Source: an uncultured Nitrosospira sp. (lineage in GTDB: Bacteria > Nitrospirota > Nitrospiria > Nitrospirales > Nitrospiraceae). Taken from it: DNA of 35,387 bases. Positions 15,801-23,798 of this stretch are shown piece after piece. How positions within the stretch are numbered: the first letter of the stretch is position 1; each line of letters opens with the position of its first letter. Location of the stretch: assembly GCA_900696515.1 (NCBI GenBank), contig CAADGK010000070.1, forward strand, positions 1-35,387. The letters are read 5' to 3'. The position numbers and the translations under genes are program-made. The notes beneath the pieces were generated by a model. It searched no databases. It worked only from the letters and a program-made list of their open reading frames with translations, and was not told the origin of the DNA.

Positions 15801-17155
15801 CGAATGCCGCACAAATCCTCATTGTTGACGACGAGCTGAACATTCGCAACGCGCTGGTGACTCTCCTTGCAAGGAAAGGCTATCGAGCCCTAAGCGTGGC
15901 GACGGCGGATGAAGCGTTGGATGTGTTTGAAACAACTGCAGTGGATTTAATAATTACTGACTTGCGGATGCCGGGAATCGGGGGGATGGAATTTCTGCGG
16001 AGGCTGCGCACACAATGGCCCAGCACAGAAGTGGTCGTCATGACGGCCTATGGATCCATCGAAACTGCAGTGGAAGCGATGCGGGCTGGAGCCTACGATT
16101 ATCTCACCAAGCCCATCGATCGCGAGCGGTTCCTCATCGTGATGGAGAAGGCGCTCGAGCGACACCGTCTTGCCAGCGAAAACCAGCAGCTCCGGGATCG
16201 ACTTGAAACGAGAACACGGTTCGAACGAATGGTCGGTGATAGCGAACCGATGCAACAGGTGTATCATCTTGTGGAGATGGTAGCGGGAAGCGACGTGACC
16301 GTATTGCTCACGGGTGAAAGTGGAACCGGGAAGGAGCTCGTCGCACGTGCCATCCACGATAAAAGCCATCGGGCCGACGGACCGTTTATTACCCTCAACT
16401 GCGGCGCATTGCCTGAAGCTCTGTTTGAAAGTGAGTTGTTCGGCTATGAAAAAGGCGCCTTCACCGGCGCGTTGTCCACCAAAGCCGGTCGGTTTGAATT
16501 GGCGCACGGCGGAACGCTGTTATTGGACGAAATCGGTGAGCTCTCCTTGAAATCCCAAGTCGACTTTCTTCGTGTTTTAGAGACCAAGGAATTCCGTCGT
16601 CTGGGTGGAACAAAGGTTGTGACTGTGGATGCTCGCATCATTGCCGCCACCAACCGAAACCTGGCGGAGGCCGTCAAGCAAGGGACTTTCCGCGAGGATC
16701 TTTTTTATCGACTGAATGTGGTCCCGATTCACTTGCCGCCGCTGCGCGAACGGGGAGAAGACATTCCCCTCCTCGTTGAGACCTTCCTGCCTGAATTTTG
16801 CACGCAGCATCAACGAGCGCTGAAGCACATCTCTCGAGAAGCGATGCGCCTGTTACGGCTATATGCCTGGCCGGGAAATATTCGACAGCTCCGTAACCTG
16901 CTCGAACGGCTGGTCGTCACCGTGCGGGACCCCACGATTCTCTCGGAGCATTTGCCGGAGGAGATTCAGGTCAGTCGGGAAGACCTCAGGACCATAGTCG
17001 TCAGTCTCGGGAAATCCTTGAAGGAAGTTGAAAAGGAAGTCATCCGCCGCACCCTCATGGAAATGACTAACCACCGTGAGAAAGCTGCCAGCCTACTCGG
17101 TATCAGCCTGCGGTCTCTCCAGTATAAGATTAAAGAATATGGGATTCGTGAGTAA
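15797..17155 (+). CDS. Sigma-54-dependent response regulator (NtrC family)
   Basis: This is a 452-residue protein with three domains. The receiver (1-120) has phospho-acceptor D55 (IITDLRMPG). The AAA+ domain has Walker A GESGTGKE (from about 173) and an intact GAFTGA loop (220-225) that contacts sigma-54, plus LLLDEIGEL as Walker B. The C-terminus is a Fis-type helix-turn-helix (REKAASLLGISLRSLQYKI). It is the cognate partner of the kinase, with overlapping ATGA start and stop. It is the best candidate to bind the GTGCAA dyads at 7173-7187 and 13874-13888 and to activate the two sigma-54 promoters. Confidence 0.97.
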   Translation: MTNAAQILIVDDELNIRNALVTLLARKGYRALSVATADEALDVFETTAVDLIITDLRMPGIGGMEFLRRLRTQWPSTEVVVMTAYGSIETAVEAMRAGAYDYLTKPIDRERFLIVMEKALERHRLASENQQLRDRLETRTRFERMVGDSEPMQQVYHLVEMVAGSDVTVLLTGESGTGKELVARAIHDKSHRADGPFITLNCGALPEALFESELFGYEKGAFTGALSTKAGRFELAHGGTLLLDEIGELSLKSQVDFLRVLETKEFRRLGGTKVVTVDARIIAATNRNLAEAVKQGTFREDLFYRLNVVPIHLPPLRERGEDIPLLVETFLPEFCTQHQRALKHISREAMRLLRLYAWPGNIRQLRNLLERLVVTVRDPTILSEHLPEEIQVSREDLRTIVVSLGKSLKEVEKEVIRRTLMEMTNHREKAASLLGISLRSLQYKIKEYGIRE

Positions 17156-17515
17156 GGTCCTCCAAACCACTCACCTAACTGCACAAGACTAAGCCCCTCT
17201 CGTCGCATCTCCACCTCAACCTGCAATTCCTGCACGTATGCGATTGATTCCATAAAGACGTAACTGTTTGATCCATAAAGAAACCTCTGAGATTGAGCTA
17301 TCGGTCAAAGGATGCCGGCGTGCAGATTTTGCAGATAGCCAACTTCCTTATCTCCTGGTCGTAAGCCCCGTGTCGCACTCGCCCGGAGGTTTCCGTTGTA
17401 AGCGCACAATAAATCGATGGCTTTGTCCAATCACCTCTTGCGGCATCCAGTATGCAGAGAGTCCTTTCCAGGAACTGGACCCAAGCAATTGGAAGGGATA
17501 CAAGCGGAAGAGAAC
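17156..17515. other. Intergenic region, nothing recognised
   Basis: About 360 nt lie between the activator gene and the lipoprotein gene. I found no correctly spaced sigma-54 promoter with good consensus, no dyad of the GTGCAA type and no clear terminator. Confidence 0.5.
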
Positions 17516-18151
17516 ATGACCGTTCCGTCACAGCTCACAGGGGCTGAGGTTCTCCTCGTCCTCCTTTTGATGAATGCCTGCGCGCAACCGCCTGCCTTTC
17601 AACTTGAGGCAGCCCAAAAGGCGGTCGACGAGGCCAAACTTGCGGGGGCAGAGATCTATGCGAAGGACGACTTTATGAAATTAGAGCAGGAGTTCGCTCT
17701 GGCCAAGGATGAGTTGGCTAAGCAAGAGACGGTCTTCTCCATTTTCAGATTGTACGACGACGTGGACGAAATGCTGAGCACGGTCGTTGAGTATGGGGGG
17801 CGCGTGGCAGCCAAGGCATCGAAAAACAAGGAAGTGGCCAAAACGGCAGCGCTTGCGATGGAACAAGACGCTTTGTGGGCCGTGGTATCTGCCAAGAGAC
17901 TGACGACCAGTACCCTGAGGAGGACGGAACGAGATGCGCAAGAAGTGATCAAGCAGCAGCTCACAGCATTAGAGGCGGGTGTCGCTGAGGTACATGGGCT
18001 TATCGAGAACGGTGACTATCTTACGGCGGAGATGCACGCCAAGACATTGAAGGAGAACGGGGTTGCGGTTTCCGGAGCGCTATCGAAAAGGCTAGAGGGC
18101 GAAAGTCCAGGGCCCATGTATAACGACTACAGGGACTTATTGAGAAACTAG
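17516..18151 (+). CDS. Lipoprotein with helical DUF4398-like repeat region
   Basis: This is a 211-residue protein. A lipoprotein signal ends in the lipobox-like LMNAC (cysteine about residue 21). The mature part is almost entirely amphipathic helix, rich in Ala, Glu and Lys (FQLEAAQKAVDEAKLAGAEI, FALAKDELAKQE), as in the DUF4398 family of periplasmic helical proteins. The start at 17516 was chosen over longer upstream options because GGAAGAG lies just before it and the signal peptide then begins at the N-terminus. A structural role at the outer membrane or in contact with peptidoglycan is likely; no enzyme motif is present. Confidence 0.75.
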   Translation: MTVPSQLTGAEVLLVLLLMNACAQPPAFQLEAAQKAVDEAKLAGAEIYAKDDFMKLEQEFALAKDELAKQETVFSIFRLYDDVDEMLSTVVEYGGRVAAKASKNKEVAKTAALAMEQDALWAVVSAKRLTTSTLRRTERDAQEVIKQQLTALEAGVAEVHGLIENGDYLTAEMHAKTLKENGVAVSGALSKRLEGESPGPMYNDYRDLLRN

Positions 18152-18234
18152 GTGCAGAAGCGGTGTGTGTCATGGGGAGGGTGGTCGAGTTCATGGAGGC
18201 GAATTCTTGACCGGCCTCCGGAATCGTCATCGGA

Positions 18235-18483
18235 ATGTTGTCACTTCGGGAGCAACAGGTCGCATTGTTGAAGGTGATTGAGTACCTGGCAGCCATTGTG
18301 TTTGTGGTCGGAGCCCTAGTCTGGGGCTGGTATCTGACACTTTTATTTTGGCTCATCCTTGTCGTGCTTCCATATAGCCTGTTGCGTGTCATACAAAACG
18401 GAGAACATGAGAATGAGCTGTCTAGTCGTCTTGGCCAGCACCTTCCGGAACAGAAAGCACGATCGCAAGAACGGACCTTTTGA
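18235..18483 (+). CDS. Small two-segment membrane protein
   Basis: This is an 82-residue protein. Residues about 16-50 are strongly hydrophobic with a short turn (YLAAIVFVVGALVWGWYLTL, then LFWLILVVLPYSLL), giving two membrane segments or one hairpin. The N- and C-termini are polar, and the tail is charged. It starts at an ATG 83 nt after the lipoprotein; the ribosome-binding site is weak. I do not recognise a family and infer only that it is an inner-membrane protein. Confidence 0.5.
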   Translation: MLSLREQQVALLKVIEYLAAIVFVVGALVWGWYLTLLFWLILVVLPYSLLRVIQNGEHENELSSRLGQHLPEQKARSQERTF

Positions 18484-18633
18484 CGGTAGCGTCGGGCATG
18501 AAAGTCATAACCCTGTCGATCCAAGCGACTGCAGTAATTCAATCGTGCACCTGATCGGCACGCCAATGCGAGTGAATCCACTATCGGTAGGGTGCTGAGA
18601 AGATCGATCTGAATTAGTGAGGAGAACAATATC

Positions 18634-18915
18634 GTGAGTGTGGGATCAACAGGAGAATCCGTACGACCTTCCCCATTGCCGAAGGAAGACTGGCTTGTCC
18701 GACTCGCACGGCTTCAAGCACTGCTGACGGCCTGTCCCAGCGATCTTCTTTCGAGATGCGAGCTGGCCGCACTTCTCGAAACGATGGACATGTACGAGGA
18801 AGCCTTGATCCACTGGAAAGTCGTCATCGATCTCGATGCGAACCATCTCAACGCGCGGGAGGGCGTCGTTCGCTGCCATCAGAAGACAGGTCTTTATCCC
18901 CGATCTGCAGGATGA
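18634..18915 (+). CDS. Short TPR-like helical protein
   Basis: This is a 93-residue protein starting at GTG with GAGGAG about 12 nt upstream. Residues about 40-82 read as a tetratricopeptide-type helix pair (LLSRCELAALLETMDMYEEA, then LIHWKVVIDLDANHLNAREG). One full repeat plus flanking helices is typical of small TPR adaptor proteins. It ends 10 nt before the next candidate gene (18926). A protein-protein interaction role is inferred from the fold only. Confidence 0.6.
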   Translation: MSVGSTGESVRPSPLPKEDWLVRLARLQALLTACPSDLLSRCELAALLETMDMYEEALIHWKVVIDLDANHLNAREGVVRCHQKTGLYPRSAG

Positions 18916-18925
18916 AGCAGTGCGC

Positions 18926-19177
18926 ATGATGGTCTGGGGTCGTCTCGAACACATTGCTGGAAAGCTTACTGAGCGGGGGTGGGTTCAAATTCGAACGGTC
19001 GTACCAAGAGATGGGGCCATCCTCAGGCACATCATTATCGGTAACCAGACACGCATCTTGAGGGGAATCGAACCGGCCTCCCTTGCTAATCTTCGAGAAG
19101 GAGAGATAGTAGGAAGCACCTTTCTCGCGGCACGCGCAGGCGTTGTGACGGCCGACACGTGTCCGAATTTGCTATGA
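18926..19177 (+). CDS. Small beta-barrel-like hypothetical protein
   Basis: This is an 83-residue candidate in the frame next to the TPR-like gene. The sequence VQIRTVVPRDGAILRHIIIG followed by TRILRGIEPASLANLREGEI and ARAGVVTADT resembles the small beta-barrel proteins in which a ...L.DL..G..V.V... strand pair follows a 'T.I.RG..PASL' segment (DUF5666-like). It starts at an ATG 10 nt after the TPR stop; AGGATGA lies about 11 nt upstream. It may be translationally coupled to that gene. Similarity is from pattern only, and the gene could be a chance frame. Confidence 0.42.
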   Translation: MMVWGRLEHIAGKLTERGWVQIRTVVPRDGAILRHIIIGNQTRILRGIEPASLANLREGEIVGSTFLAARAGVVTADTCPNLL

Positions 19178-19468
19178 ACAAATTGAAAACTTCATCCTCA
19201 GCGTGGCCACAATCGAGCTCTCAGGGCTCCATGCAACAATCCCATGCTGATCTTGGATCAGGCAATTGTTGCTCAGATCAACCGTGCAGGCCGGAGGTCA
19301 TCGACAGTGGACAGACGAACACGAGGTATTGCGAGCAGATCGCCCTCGCACTAGTCATCTCAGTAGGACACCCATGGCTGTAAAGTGCACAGCATCGCTT
19401 AAGTATGTGAAGAAGAGCTCGGTGCGTGGCAAAAGAAAGCAGAATGAACCGTGGAGGGCATGTTGAAC

Positions 19469-19747
19469 ATGTCAGGCGATGCGGACATCGTCGTGGTGCA
19501 CCATCCGAAGGGAGCCGTGGCACTGGTCTGGGTTGACCTCTCCGTTGGAGCTGTCGTGACAACTCATGCTGGATTGCGAAATACATTGCGTCGTGGACTG
19601 CGAGGCTGGGCTGGCCAGATTGTGCAGACACGAGATGGACACATCTTTCTCTCGGCGGTGTACGATCATTTTTTTCTCAAAGGATATCGTGTCCATTGGT
19701 TCAGCGCTCCAGGGGTGATCGGCACACACCCTTCCTATCGGGTGTAG
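19469..19747 (+). CDS. Conserved-looking small hypothetical protein
   Basis: This is a 92-residue protein. Sequence such as IVVVHHPKGAVALVWVDLSV, TTHAGLRNTLRRGLRGWAGQ and GHIFLSAVYDHFFLKGYRVH has a regular alternation of strands and helices and looks like a genuine globular alpha/beta protein. GGAGGG at 19453-19458 lies 10 nt before the chosen ATG; in-frame GTG (19451) and ATG (19460) starts also exist. I do not recognise a function. Confidence 0.6.
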   Translation: MSGDADIVVVHHPKGAVALVWVDLSVGAVVTTHAGLRNTLRRGLRGWAGQIVQTRDGHIFLSAVYDHFFLKGYRVHWFSAPGVIGTHPSYRV

Positions 19748-19880
19748 AGCACAAGCGAGCTTGGGGCAAAGCGCTACAACAGACTTCCTAATATCGGCAG
19801 AAGAGTTGAGCGACAGTTGCGAATGGATGCCAACCATCACCACTACATTCGTGTTTACTAAAATACTCAGGAGGCTGATC

Positions 19881-19988
19881 GTGGAAAACAATGAAACGCG
19901 GGCATGGCAGGCTTGGAAAATGACGTGCGGGACAGTGCTGGTCATCGCGCTGGTGTTGACCGTCATGCATCTCGTGGTGGGGGGATGA
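19881..19988 (+). CDS. 35-residue single-pass membrane peptide
   Basis: A GTG start at 19881 follows AGGAGG with a 6-nt gap, an ideal ribosome-binding site. The peptide has a polar N-terminus (ENNETRAWQAWKMTC), then one hydrophobic segment (GTVLVIALVLTVMHLVVGG) and stops at TGA. A much longer in-frame open frame begins at 19761 but has no such site and no plausible protein sequence. It lies about 150 nt upstream of the Ehr-like operon and may be an accessory membrane peptide of it (inference). Confidence 0.65.
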   Translation: MENNETRAWQAWKMTCGTVLVIALVLTVMHLVVGG

Positions 19989-20135
19989 GATACGAGATTG
20001 TGGCCCTGTGACCTCTGGAATGGGCAAGCAGAAGGAGGGATCATCTTTGTGTCTTATCAAATTGTTGCGGGTGCCGGTATCCTCCAAATAAACCCTGCGG
20101 GAATGTGACTCGGACCCGAGGCCTCAAGTGATCGT

Positions 20136-22163
20136 ATGCTGAATCTGTTGTGGCTTCTTCTCGGCGGGTATGGGGTCGGAATACTGCTTCCGCTCTGTCT
20201 GCCAGGACGGCCAGGGTTGCAACAGCTCACAAGCAATGTTGCCGCCATCGTGGGAACCAGCACAGGTGTCATCCTTGGGCTTCTGGGTCTCACGTCGTCG
20301 GAGCCCGTCACGGGATCGCTCGCCTCCACCATTCCTCTGCTCACCTTCACCGTTCGGCTTGATCCACTCGCGGCATTCTTCGTCCTCACGATCTCCCTCG
20401 TGGGTCTTGCTGCCTCGATTTATGCCATTGGATACCTGCAGCATTTCGAAGAGCGCGCATCGACCGACACGCTCGGAGCGCTCTTTAACGCATTTCTCCT
20501 CTCTATGACGTTCGTTGTCCTGGCGGATAACGCGTTCTTCTTTCTGCTCGCTTGGGAACTCATGTCGCTACTATCCTATTTCCTCGTGGTGACTGAGCAC
20601 GAGAAGGCGGAAGTGCGGTACGCGGGATTGTTCTACTTGATCATGACGCACATCGGAACTGCGTTTATTGTCGTGGCGTTCTTGATCTTCTTCCAGGGTA
20701 CCTGGTCGTTCTCCTTTGAAGCGTTTCGGCATCCAGCACAACCCCTACCGGAAGGCATGAAAACTCTCGTATTTCTCATGGCCTTACTCGGGTTCGGCAC
20801 GAAGGCCGGCATCATACCACTCCATGTGTGGTTGCCCTATGCGCATCCCGTGGCCCCGTCGCATGTCTCAGCCGTGATGTCTGGCGTCATGATCAAAACT
20901 GCGATCTATGGCTTGATCCGCGTGTATTTCGACTTCTTCGGTGGGCAGTTTCCCTGGTGGTGGGGGTTCACCGTACTACTCCTGGGGACCACATCCGCGT
21001 TACTTGGGGTGATGTACGCCTTGATGGAACATGATCTCAAAAGACTCCTTGCGTTTCACAGCGTGGAGAACATTGGAATTATCCTGATGGGCCTTGGGGC
21101 TGGCATGATCTTTCAGGCCTACGGATTGAGAGAACTGGCCGCGCTTGGACTGCTGGCTGGACTCTACCATACGATCAATCACGCCCTATTCAAGGCCCTC
21201 CTATTCTTAGGGGCCGGCTCACTGCTCTATGCGACACATACGCGCAATATGGAAGAGTACGGCGGCTTGCTGCGACGCATGCCGTGGACGGGGATCTTTT
21301 TTTTGATCGGAGCCGTGTCAATTTCTGCGTTGCCCCCTACCAATGGATTCGTGAGTGAGTGGCTGGTGTTCCAAACACTTTTTCTCAGTTTTCAGATTCC
21401 AACCGTATTTCTCAAACTGATGCTACCGATCGCAGCAGCGATCTTGGCTCTCACCGGCGTGCTGGCCTTGACCTGCTTCGCAAAAGCCTTCGGGATTTCG
21501 TTTCTCGCACAGCCACGAAGTACGCATGCCCGTCAGGCTGAGGAGGTTCCGGTTTCGATGCGCACGGGCATGGGTATCTTGGCCGCCCTTTGTGTAGCGC
21601 TGGGCGTTGCCCCAATGGTGGTCGTGCCGTTATTGGATCAAATTGTCGCTCCCCTAGCAGGAATCTCGATCGCGAGCAAGGTCTTGGCAATCGATGGATG
21701 GGCGCTAGCCCCGGTAAATGTCGAATTCTCAAGCCTGTCCACCCCGGTCCTTGCGTTGCTGCTTGTTGCGTCGGCGATATTGGGATTGGGACTCGCCGTC
21801 GTGCTCGGTGGTCGTCTCACAACACGCCGTTCAAAATCTTGGGGCTGTGGGATCACTCTCACACCCCGGATGGAATACACCGCAACTGGTTTCGTCCAGC
21901 CGATCAAACGAGTGTTCAGTACGATTTATCAGCCGACGGTGAAACTCGAAACGGAGTTTCTCGCCGAATCACGATACTTCTCCAAACGGCGACACTTTGA
22001 ATTTCACATTGAACCGATCTTTGAGAAGTATCTCTATGATCCCTTGGTGGCATTCTTTGGGACGCTGGCCGACCGCCTGAAAGTCATTCAGGCCGGTAGC
22101 CTACACCTCTACCTAACCTATATGTTCGTCACACTGATCGCCTTACTGCTGCTCGCGGTGTAA
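20136..22163 (+). CDS. hyfB: HyfB/NuoL-like antiporter-type membrane subunit (Ehr complex)
   Basis: This is a 675-residue polytopic protein of the complex I NuoL/M/N and Mrp antiporter superfamily, closest in layout to HyfB of hydrogenase-4. The conserved transmembrane glutamate (E141 in LLAWELMSLL) and the proton-pathway lysine (K223 in GFGTKAGIIPLHVWLP) are present, with LPYAHPVAPSHVSAVMSGVM and LAFHSVENIGIILMGLGAG. The C-terminal 100 residues extend as in HyfB. It should translocate protons or sodium when coupled to the hydrophilic subunits. It is the first gene of the operon; the next start is 3 nt after its stop. Confidence 0.93.
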   Translation: MLNLLWLLLGGYGVGILLPLCLPGRPGLQQLTSNVAAIVGTSTGVILGLLGLTSSEPVTGSLASTIPLLTFTVRLDPLAAFFVLTISLVGLAASIYAIGYLQHFEERASTDTLGALFNAFLLSMTFVVLADNAFFFLLAWELMSLLSYFLVVTEHEKAEVRYAGLFYLIMTHIGTAFIVVAFLIFFQGTWSFSFEAFRHPAQPLPEGMKTLVFLMALLGFGTKAGIIPLHVWLPYAHPVAPSHVSAVMSGVMIKTAIYGLIRVYFDFFGGQFPWWWGFTVLLLGTTSALLGVMYALMEHDLKRLLAFHSVENIGIILMGLGAGMIFQAYGLRELAALGLLAGLYHTINHALFKALLFLGAGSLLYATHTRNMEEYGGLLRRMPWTGIFFLIGAVSISALPPTNGFVSEWLVFQTLFLSFQIPTVFLKLMLPIAAAILALTGVLALTCFAKAFGISFLAQPRSTHARQAEEVPVSMRTGMGILAALCVALGVAPMVVVPLLDQIVAPLAGISIASKVLAIDGWALAPVNVEFSSLSTPVLALLLVASAILGLGLAVVLGGRLTTRRSKSWGCGITLTPRMEYTATGFVQPIKRVFSTIYQPTVKLETEFLAESRYFSKRRHFEFHIEPIFEKYLYDPLVAFFGTLADRLKVIQAGSLHLYLTYMFVTLIALLLLAV

Positions 22164-22166
22164 CCG

Positions 22167-23117
22167 ATGCTCCATACGATCGCTCTCATCGTGACCCAAA
22201 CCGCCGTCTTACTCGCGTTTTCCCCGTTTCTTATCGGTCTGATTCGAAAAGTCAAAGCCCGGTTGCAATTGCGACGAGGTGCGAGCGTCCTTCAGCCATA
22301 CGCTGACTTGGCCAAGCTGTTCCACAAGCAGCCGGTGATCTCAACCACCACCTCCTGGATCTTTACGGCGACACCATACATCGTATTTGCCTCTATTTTG
22401 ACTGCGGGTCTACTGGTCCCCACATTCATCTCGCAGATACCCATGAATTTTGCTGGAAACATCATTGCGCTGGTCTACCTCTTGGCCCTGGGCACGTTCT
22501 TCTTGATTCTTGCGGGACTCGATGCTGGATCAGCCTTTGGGGGGATGGGAAGCAGTCGAGAGGCGATAGTCGCGTCACTGACCGAGCCAGCCATGATGCT
22601 CGCGATCTTTGCAATTGCCCTCACCAATGGGTCAACGAATGTGAGCACCATTGTTCATAAGACGGCGTTACTGGAAGGCATTATTACGGACCCGTCACCG
22701 CATTTGATGGCACTGGCCGCCCTCTTTATCGTGGCGCTCGCGGAGACAGGGCGGGTACCAGTCGACAATCCGGCCACGCATCTGGAACTGACCATGATTC
22801 ATGAAGCCATGGTCCTTGAATACTCAGGGCGCTATCTTGCCTTACTCGAATGGGCGGCCGGTCTGAAACTCGCGGTGTTCCTTTCTTTGATCGTCAATGT
22901 CTTCGCGCCGTGGGGCATCGCGACAACAGTTACCCCAACTGCGATTGGAATCGGGCTCCTAGTATACGTAGTGAAGACAGCAGCTCTCGCGGTGTTGATC
23001 GGAGTCATCGAATGTATGTTCGCCAAATTGCGGTTGTTCCGGGTCACGGATCTGTTGGGCGTGGCGTTCATCCTCGCTCTACTCGGGTTGCTGTTCTTTT
23101 ATATTCTTCGGAGTTGA
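22167..23117 (+). CDS. hyfC: HyfC/NuoH-like membrane anchor subunit (Ehr complex)
   Basis: This is a 316-residue membrane protein with about eight hydrophobic segments, of the NuoH/HycD/HyfC family. The cytoplasmic loop AETGRVPVDNPATHLELTMI followed by HEAMVLEYSGRY (from residue 191) carries the glutamates that in complex I line the quinone cavity and start the proton path. LFHKQPVISTTTSWIF near the N-terminus is also family-typical. It anchors the iron-sulfur small subunit (26954-27463) to the membrane arm. The next gene starts 4 nt after its stop. Confidence 0.93.
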   Translation: MLHTIALIVTQTAVLLAFSPFLIGLIRKVKARLQLRRGASVLQPYADLAKLFHKQPVISTTTSWIFTATPYIVFASILTAGLLVPTFISQIPMNFAGNIIALVYLLALGTFFLILAGLDAGSAFGGMGSSREAIVASLTEPAMMLAIFAIALTNGSTNVSTIVHKTALLEGIITDPSPHLMALAALFIVALAETGRVPVDNPATHLELTMIHEAMVLEYSGRYLALLEWAAGLKLAVFLSLIVNVFAPWGIATTVTPTAIGIGLLVYVVKTAALAVLIGVIECMFAKLRLFRVTDLLGVAFILALLGLLFFYILRS

Positions 23118-23121
23118 TCGG

Positions 23122-23787
23122 ATGCAGGGGCTTTCGTCCGTTGGATCACAACTGGTCGACTTGTGCTCAGCCTTGCTCTTATTGACCTGTTTCGCGATCG
23201 TGGCACAACGGCGGCTCTCGGCCTGCGTTGACCTGTTCGCACTGCAGTCATCCTTTCTCGTCGTCACTGCAGCGCTGGTCGCTTATCTGACCGGGAACCC
23301 GCACATTTATATCGCGGCGGGGCTGACTGGTATCATCAAAGTACTCATCATTCCTCGAGTCCTCAAGAAAGTCATTGATCATCTCAACGTCAAACGGGAA
23401 CTGGTGATGCACGTAAACGTGCCAACCGGACTATTGATTTGCGGCGGTCTAGTCATGTTGGCCTTTTTCATCGCGCAGCCAATCCTTCCTCTAGGATCCC
23501 TCCTTACGCGAGATTCTTTAGCAATCGCTCTTGCGATCGTACTTATTGGATTGTTTACCATGATCGCAAGGCAAAAGGCGGTCTCCCAACTGGTGGGCTT
23601 TCTCGTCCTGGAAAACGGACTGTTTCTGGGCGCGACCGCCGCGACCTATGGCATGCCGTTGGTCGTCGAACTCGGTGTGTTCTTTGATGTGCTCATCGCC
23701 ACATTGATTGCAGGAATCTATACGAATCGCTTGCAGGATGCATTCGACAGTGTGGATACAGACCGACTCACCGTTTTGAAAGAATAG
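23122..23787 (+). CDS. hyfE: HyfE-like membrane subunit (Ehr complex)
   Basis: This is a 221-residue membrane protein with about six to seven transmembrane segments. Its C-terminal half (IARQKAVSQLVGFLVLENGL, then FLGATAATYGMPLVVELGVF) matches the NuoK-like core of HyfE, including the membrane glutamates (LENG and VELG). In hydrogenase-4 this subunit sits between HyfC and the antiporter-like subunits. It lies 4 nt after HyfC and 11 nt before HyfF, consistent with one transcript. Confidence 0.9.
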   Translation: MQGLSSVGSQLVDLCSALLLLTCFAIVAQRRLSACVDLFALQSSFLVVTAALVAYLTGNPHIYIAAGLTGIIKVLIIPRVLKKVIDHLNVKRELVMHVNVPTGLLICGGLVMLAFFIAQPILPLGSLLTRDSLAIALAIVLIGLFTMIARQKAVSQLVGFLVLENGLFLGATAATYGMPLVVELGVFFDVLIATLIAGIYTNRLQDAFDSVDTDRLTVLKE

Positions 23788-23798
23788 CCGAGGTTGTC

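Noticed and set aside
19374-19466. 30-residue basic peptide frame overlapping the start region of the gene at 19469
   Set aside because: TAGGA upstream is weak support and the composition gives no fold; too little to call a gene.
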